From NCBI RefSeq assembly GCF_023078495.1, contig NZ_CP095742.1, positions 186,001 to 250,000 on the forward strand: 64,000 nt of DNA, in the 5' to 3' direction. Shown here in pieces: positions 42,685 through 52,309 of the stretch. Each line of letters starts with the position of its first letter. Positions within the stretch are counted from its first letter, which is position 1. Made by a program: the position numbers and the translations under genes. Below the pieces are notes generated by a model. The model worked only from the letters and a program-made list of their open reading frames with translations. It was not told where the DNA came from and searched no databases. Source of the stretch: Luteibacter aegosomatissinici. GTDB taxonomy: Bacteria; Pseudomonadota; Gammaproteobacteria; Xanthomonadales; Rhodanobacteraceae.

Positions 42685-45158
42685 GAGCCGGTGAGCAACA
42701 CCGTACGGCCCTGGCGAATCGGCACGAACGTGTCATCGAAGTTCACCGCGTAGAGGGTGCGCGCGAACACGTTCTTCACGCCCAGCGTCACGCGCCAGTG
42801 TTCGCCGTAACGGGTGACGTTGGTCTCGACACTGGCCTGCCCGGGGATGCCGAAGTACTGGCCATCCACGCTCGTACGGCCCAGGCTGCGGCTGCGCGCA
42901 AGGATGCCGGCCGCAACGCCCCACGGTTGCACCGGGCCCTGGCCAAAGCGGTAGCTGGCCCACACCGCCGCCTGGTGCTTCGGCGTACCGGTGGGGCGTG
43001 TGTCGTCGTTGTTGTGGATGCGCGTTTCGGTCAGGCTGGCAAGCACGTCGAACCCGCGAGCGATGTTGCCGCTGAACTCCACCTCCAGGCCACGGTTCGT
43101 CTGGCCCGGCCCTGGGGTGGCGAAGAAGGGTGGCTCCGGTGACACGAGGTCTACGCTGTGATCGACGCGAATGCGATAGAGGGCCGCGGTAAGCCGCGCA
43201 CGCTGATCGAACAGGTCGAACTTGCCGCCCAGTTCCACCTGTCGTGAGGTGACCGCCGGAAGCGGCTGGCCATCCTTGCCAAGCAGCGGGTCGGGCTGGA
43301 AGCCCACCGCGGTATCGGCGTACAGGGCGACCGTGGGCGTGAGCTTGTACACGACACCCAGCTTGGGCACCCAGCGCGATTTGCGCTGGCGCCGCGGCAA
43401 CCCATCTTCGTAGTGCGTATCCAGCTGGTACGTGGTGCGGCGCACGGCCGCCAGGATGTTCCAGCGTTCGCCGATCGCCACCTGGTCCTGCAGGTAAAGG
43501 CCGGCGTTCGTTTGCCACGAACCACCGAGGTTCTGCACGGTCGTGACCGGTGCAACCAGGGAGTTGTACTTCGCGGACATGCGCGTGCCCGTCGCCAGGT
43601 CGAAGGCGATGGGACGTGTCACGATCTGCGCATCGCGATCCACATCGGACGTGTCCAGGGTTTCCACCGTGCTGCCGCCTCCACTGTCGCCCGCGTGCGT
43701 GCGCGCCACATCGAAGCCCAGCAACACCGTATGCGATGTATCGCCGTGGGTGAACGTCGTGCGCAGGTCGTTCTGCCAGGTCCAGTAGCTGCCCTGATAG
43801 CGGAAGCTCCGCGCTACGGGCACGAGGTAGCTGCTATAGCCCGATGCCGTGTACGACCAGTTGCGGCCATCGCTGTGCTGGCGAACGTACTGCGCCTGGC
43901 TGTGGAAACTCCAGTCATCGCTGAAGTCGTGGTCGAATTCGAACACCGCACGGGTGGTGCGGTACGTCGAGTAATCGTCGGGCACGTCCGGCAGGTCGCG
44001 GTAAGGCGATGCCGTCGATAGCGAGGCCCCGAGCAGCACCGTGTGTTCGGGGCCCGGCACGCGGTTATCCACGTACTCGAGTCCGCCCATCACGCGCGTA
44101 TCGGCGCCTTGCCATGCGAACGATGGCGCAAGGTAGGCCCCGCGGCCATTCCCGTGCCCCTGCTGCGTGCGTTCGGCGGTTTGGCCAGCAGCCACCAGGC
44201 GGTAGGTCCACGCGCCATCGTTCGATGCCTTGCCAGCGAGGTCCAGGCCGACGCGCGCGCCATCGTATTCACCGGCCGACCAGGTGAGCGTGCGCACGGT
44301 TTCGGCCTGCGGGCGCTTCATCACTACGTTGATGGACCCGCCGAAGTTGTTGTTCTGCGATGCGTCACCCAGGATGGCTTCCGGGCCGCGCAGCACTTCC
44401 ACCCGTTCGATGCCAATCAGCGGCGGGAGATCTTCGATGCGCGCGATGCCGTTTGGCATGCCATCCGTCATGCCATTGCCCGCGTCGAAACCACGGATAA
44501 GGAACAAGGGCGAGCCGCCGTAACCATCGACGTATTGCACGCCCGCCACGTAACGGGCGACATCGCCGATGCTTACGGCCTGCTGCGATGCGATGACCTC
44601 GCGTGTGACGACACTGACCGATTGCGGCACGTCGGTAAGATTTGTTTCGGTACGCGTGGCGGTGCGCGAGGTGTCGGCCTTGAAGCCGTCGTCAGCCAGG
44701 ATGCCGCGCACATCGACCGTGGCGAGGGGCGTGACGGAATGCGGATCAAAGGCGATGTAGGGATCTGCCGGTGCCGGCACGGCATTGCCCGGTTGTTGCC
44801 GCTGACGGACTACCACCGTATGCGCGTCGTACGACTCGCGCTCCAGGTCGGTGCCTTCAAGCAGTTCATCGAGGGCCGCATCGGCCGTGAGCAGGCCCTT
44901 GGCGCCGGAAGAGCGCCAGTTGGCGATGGCGCCCGACGCGGTGAGGACCTGCACATTGGCCTGCTTGCCCCACGCGAGCAGGGCGGTGGCCATCGGCTGG
45001 GGCGCGATGGCGAAAGGCAGCACGGAACCCGCCTCGCCGGCGGGCGATCCTTCACCGGCCTGGGCCGGGCGGAGCGCCAGAACCAACGCAAGCGCGAGCG
45101 CGCCGGTGGTTACGCGCCGGCGCCCGCGAACGGTGTGCTGCAAGACCTGCGGCCCCAA
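42672..45158 (-). CDS. TonB-dependent siderophore receptor with N-terminal signalling domain
   Basis: Outer-membrane receptor of 828 residues. A signal peptide (ALALALVLALRPAQA) precedes an STN signalling domain (about 50-115, LLTADAALDELLEGTDLERE) that would contact FecR. The plug domain has DVPQSVSVVTREVIASQQAVS and LFLIRGFDAGNG, and a 22-strand barrel ends in LLTGSYDF with the terminal Phe. The STN domain and the FecI/FecR genes just upstream make it a FpvA/FecA-like transducer for a ferric siderophore. The start is a TTG at 45158, 13 bases after the fecR stop; other starts are possible. Confidence 0.9.
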   Translation of the reverse strand: MGPQVLQHTVRGRRRVTTGALALALVLALRPAQAGEGSPAGEAGSVLPFAIAPQPMATALLAWGKQANVQVLTASGAIANWRSSGAKGLLTADAALDELLEGTDLERESYDAHTVVVRQRQQPGNAVPAPADPYIAFDPHSVTPLATVDVRGILADDGFKADTSRTATRTETNLTDVPQSVSVVTREVIASQQAVSIGDVARYVAGVQYVDGYGGSPLFLIRGFDAGNGMTDGMPNGIARIEDLPPLIGIERVEVLRGPEAILGDASQNNNFGGSINVVMKRPQAETVRTLTWSAGEYDGARVGLDLAGKASNDGAWTYRLVAAGQTAERTQQGHGNGRGAYLAPSFAWQGADTRVMGGLEYVDNRVPGPEHTVLLGASLSTASPYRDLPDVPDDYSTYRTTRAVFEFDHDFSDDWSFHSQAQYVRQHSDGRNWSYTASGYSSYLVPVARSFRYQGSYWTWQNDLRTTFTHGDTSHTVLLGFDVARTHAGDSGGGSTVETLDTSDVDRDAQIVTRPIAFDLATGTRMSAKYNSLVAPVTTVQNLGGSWQTNAGLYLQDQVAIGERWNILAAVRRTTYQLDTHYEDGLPRRQRKSRWVPKLGVVYKLTPTVALYADTAVGFQPDPLLGKDGQPLPAVTSRQVELGGKFDLFDQRARLTAALYRIRVDHSVDLVSPEPPFFATPGPGQTNRGLEVEFSGNIARGFDVLASLTETRIHNNDDTRPTGTPKHQAAVWASYRFGQGPVQPWGVAAGILARSRSLGRTSVDGQYFGIPGQASVETNVTRYGEHWRVTLGVKNVFARTLYAVNFDDTFVPIRQGRTVLLTGSYDF

Positions 45159-45171
45159 GACTTCGATTGGG

Positions 45172-46191
45172 TCAGCGCGGCTTTGGACTCCGCGCCATGG
45201 ATGTTTGTCGCGTTAGCTCAAGGTGGTCGGCATACGTATCCACGCGGACAGGGAATACGCGTGGCAACGCCGCCACCCAACTGTCGATGGTATCGACCTG
45301 GACCGTGCCGGTAAACGTCAGGCGCGACAGGGCCGGGTCGGCCACGCGGATCGGGCGCGCGCTGTAACGGTTGATGTTCTCCAGCACGGATGAGAGCGGT
45401 TCGTTGACGAACTCCAGCCGGTGGTCGCGCCAGGCCGTGGCCGTCACCGGGTCGATATCGAGGATCCGCATCGCGCGGGTCTCGGGGTCGAATGAGACTT
45501 CACGCCCCGCGCCCAGTTCCACGGTGCCGCCGTCGCCTTCGTCGGCGGACGGCGAGACGCGTACGCGGCCTTCGGTGACCGCCACCGTGACCCGGTCGCC
45601 GGTACGGCGCACGTTGAAGGCGGTGCCCAGGTCGCGGATGCGCAGGGGCCCTGCCGTCACCACGAAGGGCCGCTCTGCATGGGCCACGCGGAAGAAAGCC
45701 TCACCGGCATCCAGGTCCACGGCGCGGATATCGCGCCCATAGCGGGCGGTGACGGAGGTGGCGCCGCCCAGTTCGATGCTGGAGCCATCGGGCAGGTCGA
45801 TATCGCGGTGCCCGGCGCGCTCACTGGCATACGCACGTGGCGCATCGGGCCCATGCCGGTAGGCAAGGAACAGCCCCCCACCCAGGACGACGACAGCGGC
45901 CAGCCCGGCGGCGAGGGCCAGCGTGGCGCGTGCGGGACCCCGGCGGGGCGTGCTGGCGGGGGGAGCGAACCTGGCCAGGAGGTCGGCCCGCTGGTCACCC
46001 TTCAGGGCAGCGGCGGCTTCAGCCAGGGCGCTCGCGCGGTCGAACGCGGCGGCATGCCGCGGGTCCGCCTCGAGCCATGCAGCCCACTGGGCGATGGCCT
46101 GGTCAGGCACGGCGGGGTCGCGCAGGCGGGACCACCACTCGGCGGCAGCGTGCTCGATACGTTGGCCGGGGGAAAAGGTCGAAGGGCTCAT
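45172..46191 (-). CDS. FecR-family transmembrane anti-sigma/regulator protein
   Basis: Protein of 339 residues. The cytosolic N-terminal domain has HAAAEWWSRLRDP and QWAAWLEADPRHAAAFDRA, typical of DUF4880/FecR. One helix follows (ATLALAAGLAAVVVLGGGLFLAY), then the periplasmic FecR domain (HRDIDLPDGSSIELGGATSV, LDAGEAFFRVAH). It ends in a small STN-like or DUF4974 domain (LSSVLENINRYSARPI) that contacts the receptor. It passes the signal from the receptor to the sigma factor whose stop it overlaps by four bases. Confidence 0.92.
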   Translation of the reverse strand: MSPSTFSPGQRIEHAAAEWWSRLRDPAVPDQAIAQWAAWLEADPRHAAAFDRASALAEAAAALKGDQRADLLARFAPPASTPRRGPARATLALAAGLAAVVVLGGGLFLAYRHGPDAPRAYASERAGHRDIDLPDGSSIELGGATSVTARYGRDIRAVDLDAGEAFFRVAHAERPFVVTAGPLRIRDLGTAFNVRRTGDRVTVAVTEGRVRVSPSADEGDGGTVELGAGREVSFDPETRAMRILDIDPVTATAWRDHRLEFVNEPLSSVLENINRYSARPIRVADPALSRLTFTGTVQVDTIDSWVAALPRVFPVRVDTYADHLELTRQTSMARSPKPR

Positions 46192-46751
46192 CGGGGGGTC
46201 TCCGCACGGTCTCTGCGGTCACGGCAATGCGCAAGCGCATGGCCGACGTGGTAGCGCACCATGCGCTCGCTCAGGTTCATTTCCTTGGCGACGGACGCGA
46301 AATCACGGCCATCGATCACATGCATGACAAAGGCGCGGCTGGTCTTGGGCGGCAGCTCATCCAGTGCCTCGCGCATGTCCCGCCATTGCTGCAGGGCGGA
46401 GGCGTGCTGCTCGGGGATGGGGGTGACGTGCCAGTCGTCGTGCTCCGGGTCCACCGGGGCCGCGGCGCGCACGTTGCGCATGCGCAGCCGGTCCACCGCC
46501 AGGTTCGCCGCCGCACGGAACAGGAACGCGCGCGGGGAGTCGATCTTGGTGGATTCGTCCAGCGACAGCAGCTTCAGGTACACCTCCTGGGCCACTTCCT
46601 GGGCATCGGCATGCGAATTCAGCCGCACGCGCAGGAACGCGACCAGTGCCGCGTTGTGCTCGCGGAACAGCGCGACCACCTGGTCGGCGCGTCGTCCGCG
46701 GGGCGCGCCGGTCGCCTCGGATGGGTCCATCGTCTGGGGTACCGCGTTCAT
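46188..46751 (-). CDS. FecI-family ECF sigma factor
   Basis: Sigma factor of 187 residues. Region 2 has LNSHADAQEVAQEVYLKLLS and FLFRAAANLAVDRLR; region 4 has FASVAKEMNLSERMVRYHVG. It would transcribe the receptor gene downstream when iron-siderophore is bound outside. I chose the ATG at 46751 because the region-2 helix then starts at the usual distance. The gap of 278 bases up to the divergent glycosyltransferase gene holds the promoter, but I could not identify a Fur box by eye. Confidence 0.9.
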   Translation of the reverse strand: MNAVPQTMDPSEATGAPRGRRADQVVALFREHNAALVAFLRVRLNSHADAQEVAQEVYLKLLSLDESTKIDSPRAFLFRAAANLAVDRLRMRNVRAAAPVDPEHDDWHVTPIPEQHASALQQWRDMREALDELPPKTSRAFVMHVIDGRDFASVAKEMNLSERMVRYHVGHALAHCRDRRDRAETPR

Positions 46752-47029
46752 GGGGGTGTTCCGGATATAGGGTCGCACGGTGCGGAACCGGAGTACGTAC
46801 GGGCAGGGACGCATCCCGGTTTCCGCACCGGCGAAACCCTTAGACGTGCCAGCTCCGGAAAATTGAAATGGGCACCCCAGGGTGCTCGCATCCGCCCCCA
46901 GCCCTGGGGTGACGGAAAGGGCGGGGGAGCCCACGGATCGTTGCCGGGACGGCTTATATAAGGCTCTTGTAAGGCCTCCGACACGCACCCTGGGCTAGGA
47001 TCGTCGTATCTCTCTGGCCCGGCCGTTGC

Positions 47030-48706
47030 ATGTTTTCCCCTGAAGACCGAACCGCCTGGCGTCAGTTTGCCTGGTTCATGCTCGTCGCCTTCATCGTGCT
47101 TGCCGCAGGCATCGGCCTGCGCGACCCATGGCCGCCCGATGAGCCGCGCTTCGCGCTCGTCGCGAAGCAGATGCTCGAATCCGGCCAGTGGTTGTTTCCA
47201 CATCGTGGCACGGAGCTCTACTCCGACAAGCCACCGATGCTGATGTGGACCGAAGCTGCATGGATGTGGCTTACCGGCGGCTGGCGCGGCGCGTTCTTGC
47301 TGACCTCGCTCATCTCGGGGCTGGGGACGCTGGCGCTCACCTGGTACCTCGCGCGCCAGCTGTGGGATGCCCGCACCGGTCTGTATGCCGCTGCCATCGT
47401 GCTGATGACCATGCCCTTCGTGGATGTGATCCGCCATGCGCAGATCGATCCGCTGAACCTGTTCTGGATCACGCTGGGTAACACCGGCATCCTTCTGCAT
47501 TGCCTGCGTGGGCCGAACTGGCGCATGTACTGGCTGGGATGTTTCGCGGCGGGCCTTGGCGTGATCACGAAGGGTGTGGGTGTCATCGCCCTGCTGATGC
47601 TGCTGCCGTACCTCGCCGTGCGGGCCCGCGGCTGGCCTGGCGTGCTGCGTACATCGGGCGACGGCTGGCGATGGGCCGGTGGTGCGTTGGCGTTTATCGC
47701 TGCCGTCGCCGTGTGGATGGGCCCCATGCTCATCACCGCCTATGCGAAAGGCACGCCGGAATACCTCGCCTATGTGAACGACATCCTGTTCCGCCAGACC
47801 GCCGAGCGATACGCAAACTCGTGGCAGCACGAAGAGGCACCCTGGTTCTTCCTGGTGGTGATCGTCAGTGGGTGGCTACCCACATGGCTGCTTATCCCCG
47901 TGCTGGTGCCGCGCTGGCGCGATGCCTTGCGTGCGCGGGAACCGCGCGCATGGGTTCCGCTTGCCTGGTGCGTCCTCGTGGTCGTGTTCTTCTCCATCCC
48001 GCGTGGCAAGCGCGAGATCTACATCCTGCCCATGCTGCCGATGCTTGCGCTGGCCATGGCGCCGTATGTCATCGAGCTTGTGAAGACCCGATGGCTGCCG
48101 CGGGTCGCGTTCTGGATCACGGTGGCCTGTGGTGTGGCGTTCGCCGGGGCGGGAACATGGGCGCTCCTCGCGGCGCCCAGGGCAGCCGTCCGCATTGCCA
48201 AGGGATATGAGATGGCCGGTCACGGCCAGGCGCTTTGGGTCTGCGTCATCGCGGTGGGTGCGGCGTTCCTTCTCGCCGCGGTGGTGTTCCGGCCGCGCCG
48301 CGGCGTTGGCGCATTGCTGTGTGGCATGGCACTGGGCTGGATCCTGTGGCCCCTCGCGACCTTTCCCCTGCTCAACGAAAACCAGTCTGCCCGTGCGGTG
48401 ATGGTGGCCGCGGACGAAGCGATCGGGCCGGATGGCCAACTGGGCCTGGTGGCCTGGCGCGAGGAAAACCTGCTGCAGGCGCAGCGGCCGGTGACGGAAT
48501 TCGGCTTTGCCCAGGGGGCGGCCGCGCAGATGGCCAAGGCACGCGCGTGGCAGGCGGCGGACCCGGTGCATCGCTACCTGTTCGTCAACGCCGAAGCGCT
48601 GGACCGTTGTGTCGTTCCCGACAAGGTTCGCCCGCTAGGCCTCGCCAACCGCGTGCGTTTCGTACTGCTGCCGGCCGATGCGACCCAACCCGGCTGTCAA
48701 CCCTGA
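47030..48706 (+). CDS. ArnT-like membrane glycosyltransferase (GT83)
   Basis: Protein of 558 residues with about 12 helices and a periplasmic C-terminal domain. The first periplasmic loop has RDPWPPDEPRFALVAKQML, where the Asp-Glu pair is the catalytic and metal-binding motif of GT-C enzymes. YSDKPPMLMW is the conserved second motif. ArnT uses undecaprenyl-phosphate sugars to decorate lipid A with aminoarabinose; relatives transfer other sugars, so the donor and acceptor here are uncertain. No arn operon is present in the window. Confidence 0.83.
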   Translation: MFSPEDRTAWRQFAWFMLVAFIVLAAGIGLRDPWPPDEPRFALVAKQMLESGQWLFPHRGTELYSDKPPMLMWTEAAWMWLTGGWRGAFLLTSLISGLGTLALTWYLARQLWDARTGLYAAAIVLMTMPFVDVIRHAQIDPLNLFWITLGNTGILLHCLRGPNWRMYWLGCFAAGLGVITKGVGVIALLMLLPYLAVRARGWPGVLRTSGDGWRWAGGALAFIAAVAVWMGPMLITAYAKGTPEYLAYVNDILFRQTAERYANSWQHEEAPWFFLVVIVSGWLPTWLLIPVLVPRWRDALRAREPRAWVPLAWCVLVVVFFSIPRGKREIYILPMLPMLALAMAPYVIELVKTRWLPRVAFWITVACGVAFAGAGTWALLAAPRAAVRIAKGYEMAGHGQALWVCVIAVGAAFLLAAVVFRPRRGVGALLCGMALGWILWPLATFPLLNENQSARAVMVAADEAIGPDGQLGLVAWREENLLQAQRPVTEFGFAQGAAAQMAKARAWQAADPVHRYLFVNAEALDRCVVPDKVRPLGLANRVRFVLLPADATQPGCQP

Positions 48707-48729
48707 GCCCGGCGCTCCTGCAGCGGGCT
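48706..48729. terminator. Weak hairpin between convergent genes
   Basis: AGCCCG (48706-48711) and CGGGCT (48724-48729) can pair between the ends of the glycosyltransferase and YrbL-like genes. It has a 12-base loop and only a short T run after it, so it is a weak candidate for a shared terminator. Confidence 0.25.
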
Positions 48730-49351
48730 ATTTGCCCTGGGGGGCTTCGGCGATCGTGCGCTTCAACATCCGCTCGTACTTTTTCTTGGTGCGCGCGGCA
48801 TTGTGTGAGCGGCTCATCGACTGGTGGGGAATGATGTTCTTCTCGCCAAAGCCATCGATCATCACCAGGCGCGGGCCGCCCCGGGAATCCTCGCCGTACA
48901 CGACATTCCAGGCGTGAAGGTCGGCCGCGATCGTGTCGTGGCTGAGCAGGCGAGCGTAGAAGGCTTCCATTTCGGCGCGGGTGCGTTCCGTGAAGCCTTC
49001 GGCCTTCACCCAGTCGTGCAGGGTGGGGGCCAAGCGGCCGTCGGGTGTGCGCACCTTCTCCACGATCTGGCCCAGTCCAATGTCCGTCATCTCCAGCCCC
49101 ACCACGCGGGCAATGGGCGAGGTGGCGTAACTACCAACATAGACGCTGGTCACGTATTCGCGGAACTCACGCACAAAGTCCTTGTACGGGCCGCTGCGAG
49201 CGATGCGCCGGTACCACGGAGCCTGGTTCCAGCGGACCTCGATCGACGCGCTTGAGATCACCTTGATGAGCAGGCTTTCGTCATCCGGGTGCTGGTACAC
49301 CTCACGGACATGGCCGGTGGCGATAGGCGTGGCATCGGCCAGTCTGAACAT
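48728..49351 (-). CDS. YrbL-family protein (PhoP-network kinase-like)
   Basis: Protein of 207 residues resembling YrbL, a protein kinase-like fold first described as part of the PhoP/PmrA network in enterics. It starts with HVREVYQHPDDESLLIKV, where the Lys would be the ATP-binding residue. DLHAWNVVYG is the catalytic-loop equivalent and LVMIDGFGEKNIIP the metal-binding DFG-like part. The tail is strongly basic (ARTKKKYERMLKR). The substrate is unknown. It is transcribed divergently from the LtaS-like gene, with 94 bases between. Confidence 0.8.
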   Translation of the reverse strand: MFRLADATPIATGHVREVYQHPDDESLLIKVISSASIEVRWNQAPWYRRIARSGPYKDFVREFREYVTSVYVGSYATSPIARVVGLEMTDIGLGQIVEKVRTPDGRLAPTLHDWVKAEGFTERTRAEMEAFYARLLSHDTIAADLHAWNVVYGEDSRGGPRLVMIDGFGEKNIIPHQSMSRSHNAARTKKKYERMLKRTIAEAPQGK

Positions 49352-49445
49352 CGTGATTCCTTGCAGGGCGCCCCGAAAGGCTGCGGTAAGTTGCTGACTA
49401 GGCGCACAGTGTAAAGTGAGCGGGCTGTAACATGCCCGTCACCGC

Positions 49446-51392
49446 GTGGCCGCCGCGCCGCGCCCAGCCCGGACCACCCTCGTGCGCAAGCTTATCTGGC
49501 GTTTCGTCGCCGCCGTCCTCGTCTTCCTGACCCTGGCCCGCCTTGGCTTCTCGGCCTGGCAATGGTCGCGCGTCCACGATGCCGGTGGCCTGTGGCCCGT
49601 GCTCCTGGGTGGCTGGCGCATCGATCTTTCCCTGCTGGCCATGGTCATCGCCGTTCCGGCGCTGCTGGCGCCCTGGCTGGGCCACCGGGCGTGGCCCACG
49701 CGCCTCACCGCCTGGTGGCTGCGGCTGTGGTGGCTGCTGTACGTACTGCTGGAGGTCTCCACGCCGCAGTTCATCGTGGAATACGACACCCGCCCGAACC
49801 GCCTGTACTTCGAGTACCTGACCAGCCCGCATGAAGTCGCGTCCATGCTGTGGAACGGCTACAAGCTCTCGGTGGGTGCAGGCCTCGTGGTCTTCGCCCT
49901 GTTGGGCTGGATCGGTTTCAAGCTGCTGCCCACGCGCCGCCCGGATAGCCGCCCGGTTCGCGGCTGGGTACGCCCGGTGGCTACCGTGCTGGTGTTCTGC
50001 GTGTTGTTCCTGGCGGGGCGCGGCACGCTGCAGCACCGTCCGTTGAATGCCTCGCAGGTGGCATTCACCAACGATGCCATGGTGAATACGCTGCCGTTGA
50101 ACTCGCTGTACAACGTGTTGAATGCCGCGCTGGCATTAGGTAACGAACGTTCCGCCTCCGCGGTGTACGGCAAGTTGCCCGATGACGAGATGAACCAGAT
50201 CGTGCGGGAGACAGCTGGGCTGACCGGCGCGCCGCTCAATGCGGATTACCCGTCGCTGCACAAACAGGTCGCAACGCGGCAGGATGGCAAGCCGCTCAAC
50301 CTGGTGATCATCCTGGAAGAGAGCCTGGGTGCGCAGTTCGTCGGTAGCCTGGGCGGCGCTGGTTACACGCCTGAACTCGACAAGCTTTCGAACGAGGGCT
50401 GGTGGCTGGAGCGCACCTACGCCACGGGCACGCGCAGCGCGCGCGGCCTGGAAGCGGTCACGACCGGCTTCCTGCCGACGCCTGCCGAGGCGGTGCTGAA
50501 GCTGCCGCGCAGCCAGCGTGACTTCTTCACGCTGGGGGCGTTGCTGGATACGTATGGCTACCACACCCGTTTCCTCTACGGTGGCGAAGCGCACTTCGAC
50601 AACATGCGTTCGTTCTTCTTCGGCAACGGCTTCAACGAAGTCGTGGACCGTGCGAGCTTCGAGACGAAGCCTGCCTTCGTGGGCTCGTGGGGCGCTTCTG
50701 ACGAGGACATGTTCAACGAGCTGCACCATCGCCTGATGGACGATGGCGATAAGCCCACGCTCACCGTCGCCTTCTCCGTATCGAACCACACGCCGTGGGA
50801 ATACCCGGCCGGCCGCATCAAGGCCGAGGGCGATCCGGCTAGCAACGCCAACGCGGTGCGCTATGCCGATTGGTCCATTGGGCAGTTCTTCGAAAAGGCC
50901 AAGGCCTCGCCCTACTGGAACCACACGGTGTTCCTGATCGTGGCCGATCACGACGCCCGCGTGTTCGGTGCCAGCCTGGTGCCGGTGCGTCACTTCCACA
51001 TTCCCGCGCTGATCCTCGGTGCCGGGGTGCCGGTGAAGAAAGACGAGCACATCGTGAGCCAGATCGACCTTGCGCCCACGCTGTTGTCGTTGATCGGCAT
51101 CAGCAGCGAGCACCCGATGCTTGGCGCCGACCTGACCCAGCGCTACCCGCAGCGCGCGATCATGCAGTACGGCGATAACTACGGGTACCTGAAGGACGAC
51201 ACGTTGGTCGTGCTGCGGCCCAACCAGCCGGCCTCGCAGTACCACTACGGCGTGGATGGCGAGAAGCTCGATCCCGAGGCGGTCGATCCTCAATTGGAGA
51301 AGCTCGCGCTGGCGCACGCGCTGTGGCCGAGCTGGGCTTACAGCCACCAGCGTTACCGCCTGGCACCCAAGGCGGGCGAGACGAAGCCGTGA
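49446..51392 (+). CDS. LtaS/OpgB-type membrane phosphoglycerol transferase-like sulfatase
   Basis: Protein of 648 residues with about five N-terminal helices, then a sulfatase-fold catalytic domain facing the periplasm. LNLVIILEESLGAQFVG has the first metal-binding Glu (about 290). ATGTRSARGLEAVTTGF holds the expected Ser/Thr nucleophile region. FLIVADHDARVFG has the Asp-His metal pair. Gram-negative relatives such as OpgB add phosphoglycerol to periplasmic glucans. There are GTG starts at 49446 and 49482; I give the longer. No opgGH genes are in the window. Confidence 0.82.
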   Translation: MAAAPRPARTTLVRKLIWRFVAAVLVFLTLARLGFSAWQWSRVHDAGGLWPVLLGGWRIDLSLLAMVIAVPALLAPWLGHRAWPTRLTAWWLRLWWLLYVLLEVSTPQFIVEYDTRPNRLYFEYLTSPHEVASMLWNGYKLSVGAGLVVFALLGWIGFKLLPTRRPDSRPVRGWVRPVATVLVFCVLFLAGRGTLQHRPLNASQVAFTNDAMVNTLPLNSLYNVLNAALALGNERSASAVYGKLPDDEMNQIVRETAGLTGAPLNADYPSLHKQVATRQDGKPLNLVIILEESLGAQFVGSLGGAGYTPELDKLSNEGWWLERTYATGTRSARGLEAVTTGFLPTPAEAVLKLPRSQRDFFTLGALLDTYGYHTRFLYGGEAHFDNMRSFFFGNGFNEVVDRASFETKPAFVGSWGASDEDMFNELHHRLMDDGDKPTLTVAFSVSNHTPWEYPAGRIKAEGDPASNANAVRYADWSIGQFFEKAKASPYWNHTVFLIVADHDARVFGASLVPVRHFHIPALILGAGVPVKKDEHIVSQIDLAPTLLSLIGISSEHPMLGADLTQRYPQRAIMQYGDNYGYLKDDTLVVLRPNQPASQYHYGVDGEKLDPEAVDPQLEKLALAHALWPSWAYSHQRYRLAPKAGETKP

Positions 51393-51417
51393 ATCGAGCG
51401 GGCCGCCGTGGGTGGCC

Positions 51418-51423
51418 TACAAT
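51418..51423 (+). promoter_or_regulatory. -10 hexamer suggesting a leaderless transcript
   Basis: TACAAT ends six bases before the ATG of the methyltransferase gene, so a transcript started from it would begin at or next to the A of ATG. No good -35 is seen, and no ribosome-binding site precedes the ATG. Confidence 0.3.
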
Positions 51424-51429
51424 CCACTG

Positions 51430-52272
51430 ATGATTCCCTCGCTCGCCCATGCCCTTCGCCTGCTCGCGGAACACGGCGATGCCGCGCCCTGGTTGGCCAG
51501 GGCGCGGGATGAGGGCTCGGTCATGGCTGCCGCCCTTGCGCACGCCGCCGGCAGTGACGAACGCGGGGCTTACGACATGCCCCGCGCGTTCGAAGTGTTC
51601 ATTCGCGCTGGCGGCAACCGGTCACTCTACGGTGCGGTGAGCGGTGCGTTGGCTCGCCTCTACGAGCAGCTGGGTGTGCGCTGCCTGCTTGATATCGGCG
51701 TAGGCGATGGCATGGCCCTGTTGCCTGCGCTCGGCCAGGCGCGGCATGTGCCTGCCACCGTGGACGTGGTGGAACCCTCCGGCGGGTTGCTGGACGCGTT
51801 GAGGCCGCGCCTGCCGGCGGGGAAGGCATGGCAGCTCACGTTGCAGGCATTCCTCACGCAGCTCGGCCCCGAGCGGCGGTGGGACCTTGCCCAATCGACA
51901 TTCGCGCTGCAGTCCATTCCGCCCGGCGATCGCCTGGCCGCGCTAAAGCGGTTGAGGCGCCACGTCACCCGGCTGGCCATCATCGAATTTGATGTGCCCG
52001 AGTTCGACAATGCCGGGCAACGGTTCGCTTCGCTGGCCGAACGTTACGAACGGGCGGCCCGTGAATACGGCGATGAAGCGCCGCTCGTGGCGGGTGGCTT
52101 CCTCGCACCCATGTTGCTGGGGCAGTTGCGTGCGACGACGCCGTCCAACTGGGAGCAGCCGATCATTGCGTGGCAGGAAGAGCTGCTGCGCGCAGGGTAT
52201 CGTGTGGCTTCGACCACGCACGTACACGACTACAGCTGGGCGCCGGCCTGGCTTATCGTCGCCAAGGCGTAG
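51430..52272 (+). CDS. SAM-dependent methyltransferase-like protein
   Basis: Protein of 280 residues. The motif VRCLLDIGVGDGMALLPAL (about residue 85) is a class I methyltransferase motif I, followed by VDVVEPSGGLLDALR as motif II. AQSTFALQSIPPGDRLAALKRL is a plausible acceptor region and the end is WAPAWLIVAKA. No closer family could be recognised, so the substrate is open. It begins 37 bases after the LtaS-like gene and is convergent with btuF. Confidence 0.72.
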   Translation: MIPSLAHALRLLAEHGDAAPWLARARDEGSVMAAALAHAAGSDERGAYDMPRAFEVFIRAGGNRSLYGAVSGALARLYEQLGVRCLLDIGVGDGMALLPALGQARHVPATVDVVEPSGGLLDALRPRLPAGKAWQLTLQAFLTQLGPERRWDLAQSTFALQSIPPGDRLAALKRLRRHVTRLAIIEFDVPEFDNAGQRFASLAERYERAAREYGDEAPLVAGGFLAPMLLGQLRATTPSNWEQPIIAWQEELLRAGYRVASTTHVHDYSWAPAWLIVAKA

Positions 52273-52309
52273 GCGACGATCGTTCCGGGCTGTGCATGCC
52301 CGTCCCGCG

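Noticed and set aside
44043-45314. Open frame of 423 codons on the plus strand opposite the TonB receptor
   Set aside because: Mirror frame of the receptor; composition dominated by Arg/His/Gly, no domain.
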